Positions 32,762-39,908 of a stretch of DNA of 39,908 bases are shown here, piece by piece. The notes beneath the pieces are model-generated. The model was not told where the DNA came from, made no database searches, and worked only from the letters and a program-made list of their open reading frames with translations. The number at the start of each line of letters is the position of its first letter. The stretch's first letter is position 1. The translations under genes were made by a program, and so were the position numbers. Source of the DNA: JACPWY01 sp964603655 (GTDB lineage Bacteria > Bdellovibrionota > FAC87 > UBA2466). The stretch covers positions 1-39,908 of the forward strand of contig CAZRVZ010000042.1 in the NCBI GenBank assembly GCA_964603655.1. The letters run 5' to 3'.

Positions 32762-34267
32762 ATGGAACTTCGAGCGGATGAAATCAGTCAGATAATCAGG
32801 AAGCGAATCGAGGAATTCGATCGCGAGGTCCAGGTTGCGGAAACGGGAACCGTACTCAGTGTTGGGGACGGTGTTTCTAAAATCCACGGATTGGAAAACG
32901 CCCTTTCCGGAGAGATGGTTGAGTTCCCCGGAAAAATCTATGGCGTAGTCCTTAATTTGGAAGAGGACAACGTGGGTGTCGCCGTATTCGGGGACATAAG
33001 CAAGGTAAAAGAGGGTGATACCGTCAAGCGCACCGGAAAGATTTTGCAGGTGCCGGTCGGAATGGGACTTGTGGGTCGCGTGGTGAATGCGCTCGGACAG
33101 CCGATCGATGGGCTGGGTGCGCTGGATTCCAAGGATTTTAGAAACGTCGAGATTAAGGCTCCCGGAATTGTTAAGCGACAAGGAGTTAAAGAGCCACTGC
33201 AAACCGGAATCAAGGCCATCGATGCTATGGTGCCCATTGGGCGTGGCCAGCGCGAACTTATAATTGGTGACCGCCAGACCGGAAAGACCGCGATTGCCAT
33301 CGATACAATCATTAACCAAAAGGGGCAAAATGTTTTCTGTATCTATGTGGCTATCGGGCAAAAGGCATCAACAGTGGCCCAGGTCGTTGAGAAGTTGCGA
33401 TCAAGCGGTGCGATGGAATACACCATAGTCGTTTGTTCGAGCGCCAGCGAACCGGCTCCATTGCAGTACATTGCGGCTTACGCCGGCGTTACCATGGGTG
33501 AGTGGTTTCGTGACAGCGGAAAACATGCTCTCATCGTATACGACGATCTGACCAAACAGGCCCAGGCTTATCGACAGTTGTCTTTGCTTCTGCGACGCCC
33601 ACCCGGTCGCGAGGCCTATCCTGGAGACGTTTTTTATCTCCACAGCCGATTGTTGGAACGTGCGGCGAAATTGAGCGATAAGGAAGGTGGCGGATCGCTT
33701 ACGGCACTTCCAATCATCGAAACCCAGGCCGGGGACGTATCGGCCTATATTCCGACCAACGTGATCTCAATTACCGATGGTCAAATCTATCTCGATACCG
33801 ATCTTTTTTATTCGGGAATACGGCCGGCTATTAACGTTGGTCTGTCGGTCTCTCGTGTGGGCGGCAATGCGCAAATAAAGGCAATGAAGCAGGTGGCCGG
33901 GAACCTGCGCCTGAGTCTGGCCCAGTACCGCGAAATGGCGGCATTTGCGCAATTTGGTTCCGATCTCGACAAGGCCACTCAAGACATGTTGGTGCGCGGC
34001 GAGAAGATGGTGAGCCTATTAAAGCAGGGGCAATACGTTCCGCAGGCCGTGGAAAAGCAGATTCTCATCATCTATGCGGGAACCAGCGGTGCGGTGGATA
34101 AAGTGCCGACGGCGAGATTGGGCGATTTTGAAAAAGGGCTCTTTTCTTTCGTGGAGCAGAAGTACCCGGCGATTTTTGAGGGGATTCGCACCAAGAAGGC
34201 CCTGGATGACGGTTTAAAAGCCGACATTAATAAGGCAATGGCGGAATTTCAGTCGACGTTTGTGTAG
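32762..34267 (+). CDS. atpA: F-type ATP synthase subunit alpha
   Basis: A 501-aa noncatalytic nucleotide-binding subunit of F1. The P-loop is GDRQTGKT (169-176); other family landmarks are MELRADEISQIIRKRIEEFDREV, PVGMGLVGRVVNALGQPIDG, IGQKASTVAQVVEKL and the RPAINVGLSVSRVGGNAQ signature. The regulatory Q-loop RQLSLLLRRPPGREAYPGDVFYLHSRLLERA is intact. The start is immediately after the atpH stop with GGAGGAG upstream. Length and motifs are standard. Confidence 0.98.
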   Translation: MELRADEISQIIRKRIEEFDREVQVAETGTVLSVGDGVSKIHGLENALSGEMVEFPGKIYGVVLNLEEDNVGVAVFGDISKVKEGDTVKRTGKILQVPVGMGLVGRVVNALGQPIDGLGALDSKDFRNVEIKAPGIVKRQGVKEPLQTGIKAIDAMVPIGRGQRELIIGDRQTGKTAIAIDTIINQKGQNVFCIYVAIGQKASTVAQVVEKLRSSGAMEYTIVVCSSASEPAPLQYIAAYAGVTMGEWFRDSGKHALIVYDDLTKQAQAYRQLSLLLRRPPGREAYPGDVFYLHSRLLERAAKLSDKEGGGSLTALPIIETQAGDVSAYIPTNVISITDGQIYLDTDLFYSGIRPAINVGLSVSRVGGNAQIKAMKQVAGNLRLSLAQYREMAAFAQFGSDLDKATQDMLVRGEKMVSLLKQGQYVPQAVEKQILIIYAGTSGAVDKVPTARLGDFEKGLFSFVEQKYPAIFEGIRTKKALDDGLKADINKAMAEFQSTFV

Positions 34268-34269
34268 CG

Positions 34270-35154
34270 ATGACCAGCCTGAAAGACATTCGAAAGCGAA
34301 TTGGGAGCGTTAAGAGCACGCGCCAGATTACGCGAGCGATGAAAATGGTGGCTGCCGCTAAATTGCGCCGAGCCCAGGAAGCCATTTTGAACTCCAGGCC
34401 CTATGCTTATCGAATCTATGCCGTTCTGCTTTCCCTGGCGAAGCGCGAGGGAGTCTCGCATCCCTATCTCGTGGAGAGACAGGAGAAACGCATCCGCCTG
34501 TTTGTGATAGCCGGCGATCGGGGGCTTTGTGGCGCCTTCAATACGACGATATTGAAGGCGGCTCAGGAATTTCAAAAGCGTAAACAGCGCGAGGGGGTCG
34601 AGGTTGAGGTGATTGCGGTCGGCCGAAAGGCGGCCGATTTTTTTCGCAAGCGCGGAGGAATTGCTGCAAGCCATGACAACATCCTTTCGCGGCCGACCTA
34701 TGCGGCCTGTGTAGCGGTAGCTAACGGTTCGATAGAGGCGTTTGCAAACGACCAAGTGGACGCGGTTTACCTGGCCTATAATGAATTTAAATCGGCGGTA
34801 CAGCAGCGACCCGTCGTGGAACGGTTGATACCCGTGTCTACGGAAACCCCCGAGGGCGTGGTCGGTATTTTTAGAGCGGCCGAGGTGGATCGATTTAAGA
34901 AGTATATTTTCGAACCCGGAGTCGATGAATTGTTGGGCCAGATTATTCCGCGTCACTTTTCGATGCAGATTTTTCGAGCGGTGCTTGAGTCGGTGGCCAG
35001 CGAGCACGGCGCCAGAATGTCAGCTATGGAAAATGCTACAAAGAACGCGTCGGAAATGATTGACGGGCTGACGCTGGAATACAACAAGGCCCGGCAGGCG
35101 AGTATCACGAAGGAATTAATGGAGATCGTTGGTGGTGTCGAGGCAATGAGCTAG
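34270..35154 (+). CDS. atpG: F-type ATP synthase subunit gamma
   Basis: A 294-aa central rotor subunit. The N-terminal helix is MTSLKDIRKRIGSVKSTRQITRAMKMVAAAKLRRAQ and the C-terminal helix HGARMSAMENATKNASEMIDGLTLEYNKARQASITKELMEIVGG; together they form the coiled-coil shaft. The middle domain contains VIAGDRGLCGAFN. Only 2 bp separate it from atpA. A small hairpin follows its stop codon before atpD. Confidence 0.97.
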   Translation: MTSLKDIRKRIGSVKSTRQITRAMKMVAAAKLRRAQEAILNSRPYAYRIYAVLLSLAKREGVSHPYLVERQEKRIRLFVIAGDRGLCGAFNTTILKAAQEFQKRKQREGVEVEVIAVGRKAADFFRKRGGIAASHDNILSRPTYAACVAVANGSIEAFANDQVDAVYLAYNEFKSAVQQRPVVERLIPVSTETPEGVVGIFRAAEVDRFKKYIFEPGVDELLGQIIPRHFSMQIFRAVLESVASEHGARMSAMENATKNASEMIDGLTLEYNKARQASITKELMEIVGGVEAMS

Positions 35155-35168
35155 GCTTGAAGCAAGCC
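35154..35168 (+). other. Short hairpin between atpG and atpD
   Basis: GGCTTG and CAAGCC form a perfect 6-bp stem with a 3-base loop directly after the atpG stop, in the only notable gap (58 bp) of this atp cluster. A second AAGCC at 35179-35183 could compete for pairing. No T-run follows, so it is more likely an RNA-processing or translation-tuning structure than a terminator. Confidence 0.4.
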
Positions 35169-35212
35169 AATCGAAAAGCCTTGAGACGGACCCGACGAGA
35201 AAAGGAGTAGAG

Positions 35213-36622
35213 ATGGAATCAGGACAGGTTATTCAGGTAGTCGGTCCCGCGGTGGATGTTTCGTTTCCGGCTGGATCGTTGCCGCCCATATTTACGGCGC
35301 TTAAAGTTTCCAATCCGTCAATTGGTGCCGATAAGGACAACTTGACACTGGAGGTTGCGTCTCACATGGGGGACGGGGTAGTTCGTTGCATCGCAATGGA
35401 TTCCACTGACGGGCTCATGCGCGGGATGGATGTTCGAAGCACTGGCGGTCCGATAACCGTACCGGTCGGCCGTGAGGTGTTGGGTCGAATTATGAACGTT
35501 ATCGGCGAACCCGTGGACGAAATGGGGCCGATAAAATCGAAGAAGAAAAACCCGATTCATCGCCATGCCCCCAGTTTTGAGGAACAGAGCACGGCGGTGC
35601 AGGTGCTCGTTACCGGCATCAAGGTTGTGGATCTTCTGGCCCCCTACGCGCGCGGCGGAAAGATAGGGTTGTTTGGTGGTGCCGGCGTGGGCAAGACCGT
35701 TTTAATCATGGAGCTGATAAATAACATTGCGAAACAGCATGGCGGCCTGTCGGTGTTTGGCGGAGTGGGGGAGCGCACGCGCGAGGGGAATGACCTTTGG
35801 ATGGAGATGAAAGAATCGGGAGTTATCGATAAGACCAGTTTGGTGTTCGGCCAGATGAACGAACCCCCGGGCGCGCGTCTTCGTGTGGCGCTGAGCGCGT
35901 TGACCGTGGCTGAGTTTTTCCGGGACGAAGAGGGGCAGGATGTTTTGTTGTTCATCGACAACATCTTCCGGTTCACCCAGGCGGGATCCGAAGTGTCGGC
36001 GCTTTTGGGACGAATTCCGTCGGCGGTTGGGTATCAGCCCACGTTGGCGACGGAAATGGGCGAGTTGCAGGAGCGGATAACTTCGACCAAAAAGGGATCC
36101 ATTACGTCGGTTCAAGCGATATATGTGCCGGCTGACGACTATACGGATCCGGCGCCGGCTACGGCGTTTGCTCATCTAGATGCAACGACAAATCTTTCGC
36201 GGTCTATCGCGGAAAAGGGTATTTACCCCGCGGTGGATCCCCTGGCCTCAACGTCGAGACTACTGTCTCCTGAGGTAGTAGGAGACGAACATTACAAGAT
36301 AGCCCGCGATGTTCAGCGGGTGCTCCAGCGGTATAAGGATCTTCAGGACATTATCGCCATTTTGGGTATAGATGAATTATCGGATGATGATAAGCAAACG
36401 GTGGCCCGTGCCAGGAAAATGGAACGCTTTCTTTCTCAGCCGTTCTTTGTTGCCGAACAGTTTACCGGAAATCCCGGCAAGTATGTCGAGGTGAAAGATA
36501 CGGTTAGGGGCTTCAAGGAAATTCTCGACGGCAAGTACGATGACCTGCCGGAGCAGGCATTCTACATGGTGGGAACGATCGATGAGGCAATCGAGAAGTT
36601 TCAGAAGATGAGGCAGGCATGA
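35213..36622 (+). CDS. atpD: F-type ATP synthase subunit beta (catalytic)
   Basis: A 469-aa catalytic subunit. The P-loop is GGAGVGKT (155-162), followed by the catalytic Glu region GGVGERTREGNDL. Walker B is VLLFIDNIFRFTQAGSEVSALLGR, and SRLLSPEVVGDEHY matches the family adenine-pocket region; the C-terminal DELSDDDKQTVARARKMERFLSQPFFVAE is standard. A strong AAGGAG precedes the ATG. Its stop overlaps atpC as ATGA. Confidence 0.98.
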   Translation: MESGQVIQVVGPAVDVSFPAGSLPPIFTALKVSNPSIGADKDNLTLEVASHMGDGVVRCIAMDSTDGLMRGMDVRSTGGPITVPVGREVLGRIMNVIGEPVDEMGPIKSKKKNPIHRHAPSFEEQSTAVQVLVTGIKVVDLLAPYARGGKIGLFGGAGVGKTVLIMELINNIAKQHGGLSVFGGVGERTREGNDLWMEMKESGVIDKTSLVFGQMNEPPGARLRVALSALTVAEFFRDEEGQDVLLFIDNIFRFTQAGSEVSALLGRIPSAVGYQPTLATEMGELQERITSTKKGSITSVQAIYVPADDYTDPAPATAFAHLDATTNLSRSIAEKGIYPAVDPLASTSRLLSPEVVGDEHYKIARDVQRVLQRYKDLQDIIAILGIDELSDDDKQTVARARKMERFLSQPFFVAEQFTGNPGKYVEVKDTVRGFKEILDGKYDDLPEQAFYMVGTIDEAIEKFQKMRQA

Positions 36623-37041
36623 TTTCCGTTGATATCGTGACGCCTTATCGGCGACTGGTCGAAGGCGTCAAGGTGGAGGCGCTAAAGGTACCAGGGCATG
36701 CCGGCGAGTTGACGATACTACCTGGCCACACCGAGTTTCTCACATTGCTCAATACCGGGGTGATGTCATTTAGCGTCGATGGACAAGAACGCCGTTTTGC
36801 GGTGAGTTTTGGTTTTATAGACATTCGCGGAGATAAGGCTTTGGTGTTGGCGGAAACGTGCGAAGAGGCGAGTGAGATCGATGCGGGGCGCGCAAAGGCG
36901 GCGCAAAAGAAGGCGGAGGAGGCCCTAGGCGCTGGGCTGGCCGAGGATAAATTCAAAAAGTATCAGTTGAAATTGCAACGCAGTCTCATCCGGCAACAGA
37001 TTAGCCACCAACAGCCGAGCCGCAACCAGATAGGATCTTAA
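36619..37041 (+). CDS. atpC: F-type ATP synthase subunit epsilon
   Basis: A 140-aa rotor subunit. Residues 1-85 form the beta-sandwich (VDIVTPYRRLVEGVKVEALKVPGHAGELTILPGHTEFLTLLNTGVM). The C-terminal helices include RAKAAQKKAEEAL and a Lys/Gln-rich end. This part inhibits ATP hydrolysis in many bacteria. It starts in an ATGA overlap with atpD, and its stop is one base before queE. Confidence 0.94.
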   Translation: MISVDIVTPYRRLVEGVKVEALKVPGHAGELTILPGHTEFLTLLNTGVMSFSVDGQERRFAVSFGFIDIRGDKALVLAETCEEASEIDAGRAKAAQKKAEEALGAGLAEDKFKKYQLKLQRSLIRQQISHQQPSRNQIGS

Positions 37042-37042
37042 C

Positions 37043-37699
37043 GTGGAGCCAGGGCTCGACACGCTCAAAATCAATGAAATATTTTTTAGTATCCAAGGCG
37101 AGAGTCTTTTTGTAGGAAAACCTACAGCCTTCATTCGTACCGCGATTTGTAATCTGCGTTGCTCCTGGTGTGACACCAAGTACGCTTATTGGCAGGGCAC
37201 AGTCATGACTATTCCAGAAATACTGGATGTCATTAGGAAGTACGATACCGAATATGTCTGTGTCACGGGGGGCGAGCCGCTGGGACAGCAGGGCAGTCGA
37301 GCTCTCATGCATGAGCTCCTGCTTCAGAGTTATAAGGTCTCGCTCGAGACCAATGGAAGTTATTCAATCCAAGGTGTACCGGCTGCAATTGTGAAGGTGG
37401 TCGATATTAAGTGTCCAGGTAGCGGGGAGTCCGACAGCGTTGTGTGGGAAAACGTGAATATGATGCAGCCACACGATCAATTTAAGTTCGTGGTATCTAG
37501 TAGGGAGGACTTTGATTGGGCGCTGGCCGTTTGCAAGACGCACGATCTTTATCGCAAGTGCCACATTCTTTTTTCCCCTGTATTTGAGAAGGTGACCCCC
37601 AGAGAGTTGGCCGACTGGATTCTTAGTGCGCAAGCGAGAGTAACCCTGCAGATTCAGTTACACAAACAGATCTGGGGCCCCGGTGAAAGGGGGGTATAG
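37043..37699 (+). CDS. queE: 7-carboxy-7-deazaguanine synthase QueE (radical SAM)
   Basis: A 218-aa radical SAM enzyme of queuosine/7-deazaguanine synthesis, converting 6-carboxy-tetrahydropterin to 7-carboxy-7-deazaguanine. The 4Fe-4S ligands are C36, C40 and C43 in RTAICNLRCSWCDTKYAY (CxxxCxxC). Other matches are NEIFFSIQGES at the start, VTGGEPLGQ for SAM binding and LETNGS. The GTG start has AGGA eight bases upstream. It follows atpC by one base, so it is probably expressed from the ATP synthase transcript. No other queuosine gene is in the window. Confidence 0.93.
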   Translation: MEPGLDTLKINEIFFSIQGESLFVGKPTAFIRTAICNLRCSWCDTKYAYWQGTVMTIPEILDVIRKYDTEYVCVTGGEPLGQQGSRALMHELLLQSYKVSLETNGSYSIQGVPAAIVKVVDIKCPGSGESDSVVWENVNMMQPHDQFKFVVSSREDFDWALAVCKTHDLYRKCHILFSPVFEKVTPRELADWILSAQARVTLQIQLHKQIWGPGERGV

Positions 37700-38942
37700 G
37701 ACAATTGTTGGAAATGGTTCCTATTGGTTCGGGCTTTTGGTTACCGTATTTGCGCTGAAGGCGCTCGGCGGGAGTTTTCACCGGGCTTTTCGTCAACTCG
37801 GATTCGTAGAATTTCACGGCCCGATTCTGGGTGCGATTATTTGCGTTGCTTTGACTGCTCTGTTTTTAATGGTGGCGAACACTGATGAATTAAAGCGTCC
37901 ACCGAATAAAACCAAACTACCGACATGGTTTTGGGTGATCGGGCTAGCCACAGGACTCTTGGGAATATTTTACAGGCTCAGTCAGTTAGTAACATTTCCC
38001 ATCGATGCAAGCCGAGCCGACATGTTGCCAAATGTGCTCGCGGGATTTTTAGATCTTGAAAACGGAATATCTCCGTTTCGATCGCATACCCTATCGACTG
38101 GCGTGGTCATTCCTCACTACTATTTGCCAGCCCTATGGGTGGGCTTCTGGCCGTTTTATAAGTTTGGATTGGACATTCGTTTGTGGACGGTAATTTGCCA
38201 GGTGGCGACCTGGATTATTTTAATCATCGAGTTTAGTTCGCGCAGTGGAGCGCGGTGGAAAACACTCGCGTTTCTGTTTCTGCTGGCATCACTAGGGTTT
38301 TCAAAATTGCTTGTTTGGCACTGTGTTGATGTGCACACGGGGTCGATAGGCCTGTTTTTAGTCTTACTGCTGTACCTGTTGGATCGGGAAAGGTGGGGAT
38401 GGGCGGGTGTCGTCGCCGCGGTACTGGTGTTTAGTCGGGAACCCGCGATACTTTTGGTGGTACCCCTTTTGATTGTGCTGTTTAGGAGAGAGAACACCTG
38501 GCCGTTTTATTTTGGTTTTGTTGCACTGATTGGAGTGGGCATTGCAGTGTTCTGGAACGAAGGACACTTATTCGATGGACTGAGGCACTACGCCGCTTTG
38601 ACTAACTCAGTTTCGGAACAACAGGCGATGGGCCACTTTGGGATGAATGGCCTGCTTCGACGATTGGATTTGGTGCCGATGCGGTATGTGATTCTGATCG
38701 CTGCCCTGGCGGCACCACTTATGATTGTCGTGAGAAAAAAAGCGATTACGCCTCTGGGTGCCATTTATTTGGGGGCGATCAGCTACCTTTGGGTCATGGG
38801 CCTTGCGGCGGTGAGTTTCGAATATGTTTATATCGAGATGGTGTTGTTGGGTGGGTATTGGGTTGCCCTGGGGCCAGGCCTGCTCAGAGTCAGTAGGCCG
38901 GGAAGCCCCCCTATTCAAAAACTGCAAACATTCTGGAAGTGA
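37683..38942 (+). CDS. Polytopic membrane protein, possibly a GT-C-type glycosyltransferase
   Basis: A 419-aa protein with about ten hydrophobic helices (for example 16-30, 45-65, 84-100, 165-182, 195-212, 218-235, 240-265, 270-288, 330-352, 365-400). After the third helix an extracytoplasmic loop reads FPIDASRADMLPNVLAGFLDLENGISPFRSHTLSTG, reminiscent of the acidic first loop of GT-C-fold glycosyltransferases such as GT87 members. This is a weak pattern match and I assign no function. The GTG start lies 17 bp inside queE, with no convincing Shine-Dalgarno. The reading frame stays open for 40 codons past the TGA stop. Confidence 0.7.
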   Translation: MKGGYRTIVGNGSYWFGLLVTVFALKALGGSFHRAFRQLGFVEFHGPILGAIICVALTALFLMVANTDELKRPPNKTKLPTWFWVIGLATGLLGIFYRLSQLVTFPIDASRADMLPNVLAGFLDLENGISPFRSHTLSTGVVIPHYYLPALWVGFWPFYKFGLDIRLWTVICQVATWIILIIEFSSRSGARWKTLAFLFLLASLGFSKLLVWHCVDVHTGSIGLFLVLLLYLLDRERWGWAGVVAAVLVFSREPAILLVVPLLIVLFRRENTWPFYFGFVALIGVGIAVFWNEGHLFDGLRHYAALTNSVSEQQAMGHFGMNGLLRRLDLVPMRYVILIAALAAPLMIVVRKKAITPLGAIYLGAISYLWVMGLAAVSFEYVYIEMVLLGGYWVALGPGLLRVSRPGSPPIQKLQTFWK

Positions 38943-39096
38943 TGGACCACCAGAGAAATAATCCATTTACAGATGATCTCCAGGGGGACGCCAGGCGCAT
39001 TGTGGGATGAGACCCACCAGAAGTTTATTCAGGCAAAAGATGGAAGGATCGTCGTTGAGCAGTAAGCCAAGAGGATTTAATGTTCTATCCAATGAT

Positions 39097-39786
39097 TCAG
39101 GTAATGGGTGTCGCCTCAATGAGAAAATCTATGGCAAAAACCGTCGGAAAGTGGCGTAGCAACCAATTTCTAACATGCGGCACCCATGATTTGATTCCCG
39201 GAATTCTCGTCAGATATTGCTCCAGTGGGAGCATTCCATCGGCAGCCGCCAGGTGGGTCGCACGAAATCCAGACTCTTCCAATAACTGGACCCAGGTCGT
39301 CGCCGTATAAAAGTGAAGGTGGGTACGATCTAAGATTCCTGCATCTCGATATTGCCACGTTCCTTTGAGTAAATCCTTTCGCATGGCCCAGTAAGCTACG
39401 TTGGGTCCAGTCACCAGTATTTTCCCATTGGGCTTTAGAGCGCGTTTTAGACCACTCAAAATCTCCTGAGGGTGTCTCAAATGTTCCAAAACATCCATGA
39501 GGAGAATGACCTCATACCTTCTCAATCCGGCACGAGTCTCCTCTGATTCTATATCTCCCAACCTAACGGGTAGATTGTCAGCGTTGGCCACAGAAACAGC
39601 AGCGTTGTTAATTTCCAGACCTTCAACCGTGTACCCGTTTTTCAATAAAAGCTTCGTGAAGTATCCCGTGTGACATCCCACCTCAAGAATCGAATCATTA
39701 TCATTTAATCGTGCGAGTATTTTCTGAAATTTACTGGGTATCCCCTCGGAAAATGACTGGTGATAGGTCAGCATGTTTACGTCCAC
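39097..39786 (-). CDS. Class I SAM-dependent methyltransferase (Methyltransf_23-like)
   Basis: A 229-aa soluble methyltransferase. Motif I is SILEVGCHTGYFTKLLLKNGYTVEGLEIN (about 33-61), with an acidic residue after strand 2 (GLEIN). Motif II/III reads VILLMDVLEHLRHPQEILSGLKRALKPNGKILVTGPN. The C-terminal part, DRTHLHFYTATTWVQLLEESGFRA, matches the family acting on small molecules or glycans. The substrate is unknown. The start is GTG 39786 with GAAGGAG very close upstream; ATG 39774 is an alternative. It converges with the membrane protein gene, across a 154-bp spacer where I found no terminator. Confidence 0.85.
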   Translation of the reverse strand: MDVNMLTYHQSFSEGIPSKFQKILARLNDNDSILEVGCHTGYFTKLLLKNGYTVEGLEINNAAVSVANADNLPVRLGDIESEETRAGLRRYEVILLMDVLEHLRHPQEILSGLKRALKPNGKILVTGPNVAYWAMRKDLLKGTWQYRDAGILDRTHLHFYTATTWVQLLEESGFRATHLAAADGMLPLEQYLTRIPGIKSWVPHVRNWLLRHFPTVFAIDFLIEATPIT

Positions 39787-39908
39787 GTCTCCTTCTTTGA
39801 CACCGTCTTTGAAAGAAGCGTCCGTATCCTATTTAGCAGAGAAAGGCGCGCATAACGGGCAAGAGTGTGCGAGGGGTGTTCGACAAAAGCGTAAAAGATC
39901 AAACTAAA

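Noticed and set aside
32723..33361. 212-aa - strand open frame opposite atpA
   Set aside because: Antisense to atpA and without any recognisable motif.
34249..35007. 252-aa - strand open frame opposite atpG
   Set aside because: Long, but antisense to an intact gamma subunit gene and rich in composition typical of shadow frames; no domain or ribosome binding site seen.
39850..39859. CATAACGGG near the right edge as a second copy of the inverted-repeat element terminus
   Set aside because: Only nine bases match the terminus, which can occur by chance in 40 kb; no partner repeat is visible.

Overview
The window is a bacterial chromosomal segment centred on a probable replication origin. It comes from a Gram-negative, diderm bacterium: it carries SurA-type periplasmic foldases, lipoprotein signal peptides, a proteobacterial-length GyrB (808 aa) and a bactofilin in the parAB operon. 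The order rpmH-rnpA-yidD-yidC-mnmE-mnmG-rsmG-parA-parB-bactofilin-atpF'FHAGDC, with a separate atpZ/atpB/atpE cluster beyond gyrBA, suggests a member of the former Deltaproteobacteria, perhaps Bdellovibrionota-like. That placement is inferred from gene order, not from a database search.

Layout. 1-4676 (+): the 3' end of an unidentified coiled-coil gene, three consecutive parvulin-type foldases (the last SurA-like) and a phosphomannomutase/phosphoglucomutase. 4692-7418 (+): uvrA, convergent with the next block. 7441-16286 (-): one long co-oriented run, read from the origin outward as dnaN, gyrB, gyrA, TPR lipoprotein, atpZ, O-methyltransferase, atpB, atpE, mostly with overlaps or very short gaps. 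16287-16709: a gene-free, AT-rich stretch with perfect and near-consensus DnaA boxes, an 11-12 bp phased array of DnaA-box-like 9-mers and a TAG/TAA trinucleotide run; this is the best oriC candidate. 16710-20986 (+): an APC-family permease overlapping a betaine-aldehyde-dehydrogenase-like gene, an inverted-repeat element flanked by 16-bp direct repeats, and an exported M14 carboxypeptidase. 20989-22290 (-): dnaA, separated from dnaN by that cassette. 22611-28802 (+): rpmH, rnpA, yidD, yidC, mnmE, mnmG, rsmG. 28933-31136 (+): parA, parB, bactofilin, with two parS sites nearby. 31245-38942 (+): ATP synthase b', b, delta, alpha, gamma, beta, epsilon, then queE and a polytopic membrane protein. 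39097-39786 (-): a SAM methyltransferase.

How it fits together. Replication initiation (DnaA, oriC, DnaN), supercoiling control (GyrA, GyrB) and segregation (ParA, ParB, parS, bactofilin) lie within about 20 kb. Membrane protein insertion (YidC, YidD) and ATP synthase subunits share the region. The F1Fo ATP synthase genes are split into two clusters, one on each side of the origin, each transcribed away from it. Hand counts of G and C in sampled 60-base lines show the + strand C-rich in gyrA/dnaN and G-rich in dnaA and atpD. This supports an origin near 16.3-16.6 kb and implies that dnaA is transcribed toward the origin, against the local fork.

No rRNA, tRNA, CRISPR array, prophage or intact insertion sequence was seen.
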